A DNA stretch of 7,813 bases, from the NCBI GenBank assembly GCA_937930605.1, contig CALHBZ010000222.1, forward strand, positions 1 through 7,813. Direction: 5' to 3'. The notes under the pieces were generated by a model that was not told the origin of the DNA, did no database searches, and saw only the letters and a list, made by a program, of their open reading frames with translations. Position 1 is the first letter of the stretch, and each line of letters starts with the position of its first letter. This document shows positions 1 to 4,684 of the stretch, piece by piece. The stretch is from Streptococcus oralis (GTDB lineage: Bacteria; Bacillota; Bacilli; Lactobacillales; Streptococcaceae). Made by a program: the position numbers and the translations under genes.

Positions 1-800
1 AAGACGAGCAGTACGAAGCTTACAAGGCTGTACTTGAAGGAATGAACGGTAAACCAGTTGTCGTTCGTACAATGGATATCGGTGGAGATAAGGAACTTCC
101 TTACTTCGATATGCCTCACGAAATGAACCCATTCCTTGGATTCCGTGCCCTTCGTATCTCTATCTCTGAAACTGGAGATGCTATGTTCCGCACACAAATC
201 CGTGCCCTTCTTCGTGCGTCTGTACACGGTCAATTGCGTATCATGTTCCCAATGGTTGCGCTCTTGAAGGAATTCCGTGCAGCTAAAGCAGTCTTTGACG
301 AAGAAAAAGAAAACCTTCTTGCTGAAGGTGTTGCAGTTGCGGACAATATCCAAGTTGGTATCATGATCGAGATCCCTGCAGCAGCTATGCTTGCAGACCA
401 ATTTGCCAAAGAAGTTGACTTCTTCTCAATTGGTACAAACGACTTGATCCAATACACAATGGCAGCAGACCGTATGAACGAGCAAGTTTCATACCTTTAC
501 CAACCATACAACCCATCAATCCTTCGTTTGATCAACAACGTTATCAAAGCAGCTCACGCTGAAGGTAAATGGGCTGGTATGTGTGGTGAGATGGCTGGTG
601 ACCAACAAGCAGTTCCACTTCTTGTCGGAATGGGCTTAGATGAGTTCTCTATGTCAGCAACATCTGTACTTCGTACACGTAGCTTGATGAAGAAATTGGA
701 CACAGCTAAGATGGAAGAATACGCAAACCGTGCCCTTACAGAATGCTCAACAATGGAAGAAGTTCTTGAACTTCAAAAAGAATACATTAATTTTGATTAG
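1..800 (+). CDS. ptsI: PTS enzyme I (phosphoenolpyruvate-protein phosphotransferase), C-terminal part
   Basis: The 5' end is cut by the window edge; the reading frame is open from base 3 ([10 protein letters not shown]...) and gives 265 residues of a protein that is usually about 575. Enzyme I takes phosphate from PEP and passes it to HPr, the first step of PTS sugar uptake, in the cytoplasm. What remains is the PEP-binding TIM-barrel domain and dimer interface. Visible landmarks are [14 protein letters not shown] near the start, the Mg-binding Glu in MIEIPAAA (369-371), the Asn-Asp pair in [10 protein letters not shown] (438-443), and the catalytic Cys in GMCGEMAGD (582-584; Cys502 in E. coli numbering). 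All expected active-site residues of this half are present, so it looks functional. The N-terminal phospho-His domain and the promoter (normally shared with ptsH) lie outside the window. The strong terminator just after the stop separates it from the zinc genes downstream. Confidence 0.97.
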   Translation, partial: DEQYEAYKAVLEGMNGKPVVVRTMDIGGDKELPYFDMPHEMNPFLGFRALRISISETGDAMFRTQIRALLRASVHGQLRIMFPMVALLKEFRAAKAVFDEEKENLLAEGVAVADNIQVGIMIEIPAAAMLADQFAKEVDFFSIGTNDLIQYTMAADRMNEQVSYLYQPYNPSILRLINNVIKAAHAEGKWAGMCGEMAGDQQAVPLLVGMGLDEFSMSATSVLRTRSLMKKLDTAKMEEYANRALTECSTMEEVLELQKEYINFD

Positions 801-803
801 TCG

Positions 804-838
804 AAAAATCCTTGCAACTCAGTTGCAGGGATTTTTTT
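804..838 (+). terminator. Rho-independent terminator of ptsI
   Basis: Four bases after the ptsI stop, AAAAATCCTTGCAACT pairs with AGTTGCAGGGATTTTT around a very short loop. The stem has about 14-16 pairs with one T-G wobble, and seven T follow on the plus strand. The A-run on the left arm could also let it act weakly on the other strand. Confidence 0.93.
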
Positions 839-863
839 GATATTTTTTAAAGAATTATCAAGG

Positions 864-875
864 TAAACTGTTTAA
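864..875. promoter_or_regulatory. Degenerate AdcR-like site (weak)
   Basis: TAAACTGTTTAA matches 10 of 12 positions of the AdcR consensus TTAACYRGTTAA, but one mismatch hits the central G. It lies between the ptsI terminator and the pht promoter region, about 59 bp (centre to centre) upstream of the next box. It may be chance in AT-rich DNA, or a decayed extra operator. Confidence 0.22.
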
Positions 876-922
876 TATGAATCCTTACGAAGACAAACTA
901 GTGGGACAGAACAAAAGAATAC

Positions 923-934
923 TTAACCAGTTCA
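923..934. promoter_or_regulatory. AdcR operator, upstream box of the first pht gene
   Basis: TTAACCAGTTCA matches the AdcR consensus TTAACYRGTTAA at 11 of 12 positions. It ends 8 bases before the -35 hexamer, so together with the box at 973-984 it brackets the promoter. Zinc-loaded AdcR represses pht and adc genes in pneumococcus; the same role here is inferred. Confidence 0.7.
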
Positions 935-942
935 TAAAATCC

Positions 943-971
943 TTGACAAGCTACAAATTTAGGAGTAAACT
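943..971 (+). promoter_or_regulatory. Promoter of the first pht gene (-35/-10)
   Basis: The -35 TTGACA (943-948) is perfect. A 17-base spacer leads to the -10 TAAACT (966-971), which matches TATAAT at 4 of 6. The expected start of transcription, about 7 bases on, falls inside the AdcR box at 973-984, giving a 5' leader of roughly 75-80 nt. Hexamers and spacing are the same as in the adcAII promoter at 3686-3714. Confidence 0.8.
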
Positions 972-972
972 A

Positions 973-984
973 TTAACCAGTTAA
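973..984. promoter_or_regulatory. AdcR operator over the start site of the first pht gene
   Basis: TTAACCAGTTAA is a perfect match to the AdcR consensus TTAACYRGTTAA. It begins one base after the -10 hexamer, a position where a bound repressor would block open-complex formation or promoter escape. This points to induction when zinc is low. Confidence 0.88.
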
Positions 985-1045
985 GTAATAGAGAGGAGTT
1001 TCTGCAATTTAGAAATGAATTGCAACTAGAAATATCAAAAAGAAA

Positions 1046-1050
1046 GAGAG
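1046..1050 (+). promoter_or_regulatory. Weak ribosome site supporting the ATG at 1056
   Basis: GAGAG, within the purine run AAAGAAAGAGAG, ends 5 bases before ATG 1056. It is a poor match to AGGAGG, but the spacing is right and the resulting N-terminus (MKVNKKYLAGS) matches the Pht family. A much better site, GAGGAG at 993-998, lies too far upstream to serve this ATG directly. Confidence 0.5.
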
Positions 1051-1055
1051 TTTCG

Positions 1056-3563
1056 ATGAAAGTTAATAAGAAATACCTCGCTGGTTCTGCGGCAGCTTTG
1101 ATTTTAAGTGTTTGTTCTTACCAGTTGGGACTTTATCAAGCCAGAACGGTTAAGGAAAATAATCGTGTTTCCTATATAGATGGAAAACAAGCAACGCAAA
1201 AAACGGATAATCTAACTCCTGATGAGGTTAGCAAGCGTGAAGGAATCAATGCGGAGCAAATCGTCATCAAGATAACAGACCAAGGCTATGTCACTTCACA
1301 TGGCGACCACTATCATTATTACAATGGTAAGGTTCCTTATGACGCGATTTTCAGTGAAGAATTGCTCATGAAAGATCCAAACTATAAGCTAAAAGATGAG
1401 GATATTGTCAGTGAAGTCAAGGGTGGTTATGTTATTAAGGTAGATGGAAAATACTATGTTTACCTTAAGGATACTGCCCATGCGGAAAACGTCCGTACAA
1501 AAGAGGAAATCAATCGACAAAAACAAGAGCATAGTCAGCATCGTGAAGGTGGGACTTCAAGAAACGATGGTGCTTTGTCCTTGGCACGTTCGCAAGGACG
1601 CTATACCACAGATGATGGTTATATCTTTAATGCATCTGATATCATTGAAGATACTGGCGATGCTTATATCGTTCCTCATGGCAATCATTACCATTATATT
1701 CCCAAGAATGAGTTATCAGCTAGCGAGTTGGCTGCTGCAGAAGCCTTCCTATCTGGTCGGGGAAATCTGTCAAGTTCAAGAACCTATCGCCGACAAAATA
1801 GCGATAGCACACCAAGAACTAACTGGGCCCCTTCTGTAAGCAATCAGGGAACTACCAATACTAACACAAGCAACAACAGCAACACTAACAGTCAAGCGAG
1901 TCAAAGTGATAACATTGATAGCCTGTTAAAACAGCTCTACAAACTGCCTTTGAGCCAACGACATGTGGAATCAGATGGCCTTGTTTTTGACCCAGCGCAA
2001 ATCACAAGTCGAACCTCCAGAGGTGTAGCTGTCCCTCATGGTAACCATTACCACTTTATCCCTTATGAACAAATGTCTGAATTGGAAGAACGAATCGCTC
2101 GTATTATTCCCCTTCGTTATCGTTCAAACCATTGGCTACCGGATTCAAAACCGGAAGAACCAAGTCCACAGCCGACTCCAGAACCTAGTCCGAGTCCGCA
2201 ACCTGCACCAAATCCTCAACCAACTCCAAGCAATCCAATTGATGAAAAATTGGTCAAAGAAGCTGTTCGAAAAGTAGCTGATGGTTATGTCATTGAGGAG
2301 AATGGCATCTCACGTTATATTCCTGCCAAGGAACTTTCAGCAGAAACAGCAGCAGCCATTGATAGTAAACTAACCAAGCAGGAAAGTTATTCTCATGAAC
2401 TAGGTCCTAAGAAAACTGAGCTCCCATCTAGTGATCGAGAATTTTACAATAAGGCTTATGACCTACTAGCAAGCATTCATCAAGATTTAATTTCCAATAA
2501 AGGGCGTCAAGCTGATTTTGACGCTTTGGATAAACTCTTGGAACGTCTCAATGATGTCTCAAGCGATAAAGTCAAGTTAGTGGATGATATTCTTGCCTTC
2601 CTAGCACCGATTCGCCATCCAGAACGTTTAGGAAAACCGAATGCACAAATTGCTTACACAGATGATGAGATTCAAGTGGCCAAGTTAGCAGGCAAGTATA
2701 CAACAGAAGATGGTTATATCTTTGATCCCCGTGATATCACCAGTGATGAGGGGGATGCCTATGTAACTCCGCATATGACCCACAGTCATTGGATTAAGAA
2801 AGATAGTTTGTCTGAAGTTGAAAGAGCAGCAGCCCAGGCTTATGCTAAAGAAAAAGGTTTGACGCCTCCTTCGACAGATCATCAGGATTCAGGAAATGCT
2901 GAGGCTAAAGGAGCAGAGGCTATCTACAATCGCGTGAAAGCAGCTAAGAAGGTGCCACTTGATCGTATGCCTTACAATCTCCAACATACTGTGGAAGTCA
3001 AAAACGGAAGCTTGATTATTCCTCATTATGACCATTACCATAACATAAAATTTGAGTGGTTTGACGAAGATCTTTATGAGGCTCCTAAGGGGTATACTCT
3101 AGAGGATCTCTTTGCGACTGTGAAGTACTATGTTGAACATCCAAACGAACGTCCGCATTCAGATAGTGGTTGGGGAAATGCAAGTGACCATGTTCAAAGA
3201 AACCAAAATGGTCAAGCTGATAACAATCATACGGAAAAACCATCAGAGGAGAAACCTCGAACAGAAAAACCTCGCGAAGAGAAGCCGCAAAGTGAGAAAC
3301 CAGAGTCTCCAAAACCAACTGAGGAGCCAGAAGGAGAATCACCAGAGGAAGCAGAAGAACCTCAGGTTGAAACTGAAAAGGTTGAAGCGAAGTTAAGAGA
3401 GGCGGAAGAGTTACTTACAAAAATCCAGGATCCCATTATCAAGTCCAATGCAAAAGAAACTCTCACAGGATTAAAGAATAATTTACTATTTGGCGCCCAG
3501 GACAACAATACCATTATGGCAGAAGCTGAAAAACTATTGGCTTTGTTAAGGGAGAGTAAGTAG
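1056..3563 (+). CDS. Polyhistidine triad protein (PhtA/B/D type), surface zinc scavenger (Pht1)
   Basis: This 835-residue Pht protein is close to the 820-840 usual for PhtA, PhtB and PhtD. A signal peptide (1-20) ends in LSVC; Cys20 is the only cysteine in the protein. Five HxxHxH motifs lie at residues 82-87, 208-213, 328-333, 573-578 and 657-662, most inside the family unit of the form DGYIF-(D/N)-x-x-DI...GDAY-x-x-PH. Linkers are Ser/Thr/Asn-rich (238-285), proline-rich (364-394) and EKP-repeat (726-758); the protein ends in a helical tail (776-833). Pht proteins bind zinc at the surface, pass it to AdcAII, and take part in adhesion and complement evasion; these roles come from the family. 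The ptsI neighbour and, from memory, both protein ends suggest PhtA/PhtB, while the middle resembles PhtB/PhtD, so I do not assign a letter. Two AdcR boxes bracket its promoter. ATG 1056 is preferred over the in-frame TTG at 1020 because it gives the family N-terminus. Confidence 0.95.
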   Translation: MKVNKKYLAGSAAALILSVCSYQLGLYQARTVKENNRVSYIDGKQATQKTDNLTPDEVSKREGINAEQIVIKITDQGYVTSHGDHYHYYNGKVPYDAIFSEELLMKDPNYKLKDEDIVSEVKGGYVIKVDGKYYVYLKDTAHAENVRTKEEINRQKQEHSQHREGGTSRNDGALSLARSQGRYTTDDGYIFNASDIIEDTGDAYIVPHGNHYHYIPKNELSASELAAAEAFLSGRGNLSSSRTYRRQNSDSTPRTNWAPSVSNQGTTNTNTSNNSNTNSQASQSDNIDSLLKQLYKLPLSQRHVESDGLVFDPAQITSRTSRGVAVPHGNHYHFIPYEQMSELEERIARIIPLRYRSNHWLPDSKPEEPSPQPTPEPSPSPQPAPNPQPTPSNPIDEKLVKEAVRKVADGYVIEENGISRYIPAKELSAETAAAIDSKLTKQESYSHELGPKKTELPSSDREFYNKAYDLLASIHQDLISNKGRQADFDALDKLLERLNDVSSDKVKLVDDILAFLAPIRHPERLGKPNAQIAYTDDEIQVAKLAGKYTTEDGYIFDPRDITSDEGDAYVTPHMTHSHWIKKDSLSEVERAAAQAYAKEKGLTPPSTDHQDSGNAEAKGAEAIYNRVKAAKKVPLDRMPYNLQHTVEVKNGSLIIPHYDHYHNIKFEWFDEDLYEAPKGYTLEDLFATVKYYVEHPNERPHSDSGWGNASDHVQRNQNGQADNNHTEKPSEEKPRTEKPREEKPQSEKPESPKPTEEPEGESPEEAEEPQVETEKVEAKLREAEELLTKIQDPIIKSNAKETLTGLKNNLLFGAQDNNTIMAEAEKLLALLRESK
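2145..2237 (+). repeat. Proline-rich linker repeat in the first Pht protein
   Basis: Residues 364-394 alternate proline with Ser, Gln, Glu or Ala (for example SPQPTPEPSPSPQPAPNPQP). It separates the three-triad N-terminal half from the C-terminal half and is probably an extended spacer across the cell wall. Confidence 0.75.
2442..2603 (+). repeat. Helical module shared with the second Pht protein (copy 1)
   Basis: Residues 463-516, starting FYNKAYDLL and including NKGRQADF and SSDK, align without gaps to residues 917-970 of the downstream Pht protein. I count 21 identities in 54 positions. The pattern suggests a helical hairpin. Here it is internal, between triads 3 and 4; in the other protein it sits near the C-terminus. 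Confidence 0.65.
3231..3329 (+). repeat. EKP repeat linker in the first Pht protein
   Basis: Residues 726-758 repeat an E-K-P unit about every five residues (TEKPSEEKPRTEKPREEKPQ, then SEKP and so on) and run into a Glu/Pro-rich acidic stretch. It precedes the C-terminal helical tail. The near-repeated codons (gaaaaacc, gagaaacc) make it a likely place for length variation by slippage between strains. Confidence 0.75.
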
Positions 3564-3574
3564 TCTTAGCAGTA

Positions 3575-3613
3575 TTTTCTAACTCCTAAAAACAGGATAG
3601 GAGAGCTAGAAAA
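3575..3613 (+). other. Imperfect hairpin after the first pht gene
   Basis: TTTTCTA pairs with TAGAAAA (7 pairs) and, inside it, CTCCT pairs with AGGAG (5 pairs), with a one-base bulge on the left, three bases on the right and an 11-base loop. No T-run follows, so it is not itself a terminator. It may protect the 3' end of the mRNA or be chance. Confidence 0.35.
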
Positions 3614-3623
3614 GTTAAAAACG

Positions 3624-3664
3624 AAAAATGAGAACAGAATGTGAGTTCTAGTTCTCATTTTTTT
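3624..3664 (+). terminator. Rho-independent terminator of the first pht gene
   Basis: AAAAATGAGAAC pairs with GTTCTCATTTTT (12 pairs) around a 15-base loop, and the T-run continues to 3664. The loop holds a second GTTCT (3645-3649) that could pair instead with the same AGAAC left arm, so two stem registers are possible. It separates the first pht transcript from the adcAII promoter 22 bases on. Confidence 0.82.
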
Positions 3665-3685
3665 CATGAAAATGTGCAAAATATC

Positions 3686-3714
3686 TTGACATATAGTGTA
3701 AATAAAGATAAACT
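3686..3714 (+). promoter_or_regulatory. Promoter of the adcAII-pht operon (-35/-10)
   Basis: TTGACA (3686-3691), 17 bases, then TAAACT (3709-3714): the same hexamers and spacing as the upstream pht promoter. The expected transcript start lies in the AdcR box at 3716-3727, giving a leader of about 40 nt. Confidence 0.82.
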
Positions 3715-3715
3715 A

Positions 3716-3727
3716 TTTACTAGTTAA
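3716..3727. promoter_or_regulatory. AdcR operator of adcAII, main box
   Basis: TTTACTAGTTAA matches the AdcR consensus at 11 of 12 positions and begins one base after the -10 hexamer, the same placement as at the first pht promoter. Zinc-dependent repression is inferred from pneumococcus, where adcAII belongs to the AdcR regulon. Confidence 0.8.
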
Positions 3728-3738
3728 TTAAATGGTTA

Positions 3739-3750
3739 AATACTAGTTAA
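3739..3750. promoter_or_regulatory. Second, partial AdcR-like box of adcAII
   Basis: AATACTAGTTAA keeps the ACTAGT core and a perfect right half (AGTTAA), but its three left-most bases mismatch (9 of 12). Its centre is 23 bp from the main box, about two helical turns, and it touches the ribosome site AAGGAG. It could be a weaker co-operative site. Confidence 0.4.
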
Positions 3751-3754
3751 GGAG
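3749..3754 (+). promoter_or_regulatory. Ribosome site that selects the adcAII start
   Basis: AAGGAG is 2 bases from ATG 3757 but 5 bases from the in-frame ATG 3760. The second spacing is normal and gives the family N-terminus MKK and a 305-residue protein, so 3760 is preferred. Confidence 0.75.
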
Positions 3755-3759
3755 TAATG

Positions 3760-4677
3760 ATGAAAAAAAGAACGATCCTATTATTGATGGCCAGTTTGTT
3801 GGCTCTTGTCTTAGGAGCATGTAGTCAAAAAGAAAAACAAGAAGCAAAAGGGATGAAGATTGTCACAAGTTTTTACCCAATCTACGCCATGGTCAAAGAG
3901 GTATCAGGTGACTTAAATGATGTTCGGATGATTCAGTCAAGTAGTGGAATTCACTCATATGAACCCTCAGCGAATGACATTGCTGCCATCTATGATGCGG
4001 ATGTCTTTGTCTACCACTCGCATACACTGGAGTCTTGGGCGGGAAGCCTGGATCCAAATTTGAAAAACTCAAAAGTAAAAGTTTTAGAAGCTTCTGAAGG
4101 AATGACCTTGGAGCGTGTACCGGGCTTAGAAGATGTAGAAGCTGGTGACGGTATCGATGAAAAAACACTCTACGATCCTCACACTTGGTTAGATCCTGAA
4201 AAAGCAGGCGAAGAGGCACAGATTATTGCGGACAAACTTTCGGAGATTGACAGTGCCAATAAGGAAGCGTATCAAAAGAATGCCAAAAACTTTATCGCTA
4301 AAGCCCAAGAATTGACTAAGAAGTACCAGCCTATTTTTGAAAAAGCGAGTCAAAAGACCTTTGTAACACAACATACAGCCTTTTCGTACCTGTCTAAACG
4401 CTTCGGTTTGAAACAACTTGGTATAGCAGGGATTTCCCCTGAACAAGAGCCGAGTCCGAGACAGTTGACAGAAATCCAAGAATTTGTCAAAACCTATAAG
4501 GTTAAAACTATCTTTACTGAGAGCAACGCTTCTTCTAAAGTCGCTGAAACCTTGGTCAAATCAACAGGAGTTAGTCTGAAAACACTCAATCCTTTGGAAG
4601 CAGACCCCGAAAATGACAAAACTTACTTAGAAAATTTAGAAGAAAATATGAAAGTTCTTGCAGAAGAATTAAAATGA
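3760..4677 (+). CDS. adcAII: Zinc-binding lipoprotein AdcAII (Lmb family)
   Basis: This 305-residue cluster A-I (TroA-like) substrate-binding protein is full length and matches pneumococcal AdcAII closely from memory. The signal peptide ends in the lipobox LGAC; Cys21, the only cysteine, would be lipidated. Zinc ligands expected for the family are all present: His65 (GIHSYEPS), His141 (DPHTWLDP), His205 (TQHTAFSY) and Glu280 (NPLEADP). A segment of Gly, Asp and acidic residues (about 122-136) lies before His141, but the long His-rich loop of AdcA is absent, as is normal for AdcAII. It binds zinc outside the membrane and hands it to the AdcCB permease, encoded elsewhere; homologues are also called laminin-binding protein (Lmb). 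It has its own AdcR-controlled promoter and leads a two-gene unit with the pht gene 7 bases downstream, fitting the known AdcAII-Pht zinc relay. ATG 3757 is a possible alternative start. Confidence 0.97.
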   Translation: MKKRTILLLMASLLALVLGACSQKEKQEAKGMKIVTSFYPIYAMVKEVSGDLNDVRMIQSSSGIHSYEPSANDIAAIYDADVFVYHSHTLESWAGSLDPNLKNSKVKVLEASEGMTLERVPGLEDVEAGDGIDEKTLYDPHTWLDPEKAGEEAQIIADKLSEIDSANKEAYQKNAKNFIAKAQELTKKYQPIFEKASQKTFVTQHTAFSYLSKRFGLKQLGIAGISPEQEPSPRQLTEIQEFVKTYKVKTIFTESNASSKVAETLVKSTGVSLKTLNPLEADPENDKTYLENLEENMKVLAEELK

Positions 4678-4681
4678 GGAG
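4676..4681 (+). promoter_or_regulatory. Ribosome site overlapping the adcAII stop
   Basis: GAGGAG shares bases with the adcAII TGA (4675-4677). It lies 3 bases from ATG 4685 and 9 bases from ATG 4691. The overlap suggests that translation of adcAII and the downstream pht gene is coupled. Confidence 0.75.
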
Positions 4682-4684
4682 ATT

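Noticed and set aside
840..920. Small mobile element or repeat (BOX/RUP-like) after ptsI
   Set aside because: I see no inverted termini, target duplication or recognisable repeat core; the stretch is AT-rich intergenic DNA.
1020..1055. TTG start extending the first Pht protein by 12 residues
   Set aside because: It has no ribosome site at usable spacing, and it adds a charged stretch before the MKVNKKYLAGS signal peptide, which is the family N-terminus.
1444..2277. Plus-strand frames of 131 and 79 codons inside the first pht gene
   Set aside because: They are out-of-frame readings of a gene with clear Pht protein sequence and show no independent start signals.
3757..3759. ATG 3757 as the adcAII start
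   Set aside because: Only 2 bases separate it from AAGGAG; ATG 3760 has 5 bases and gives the 305-residue family length.
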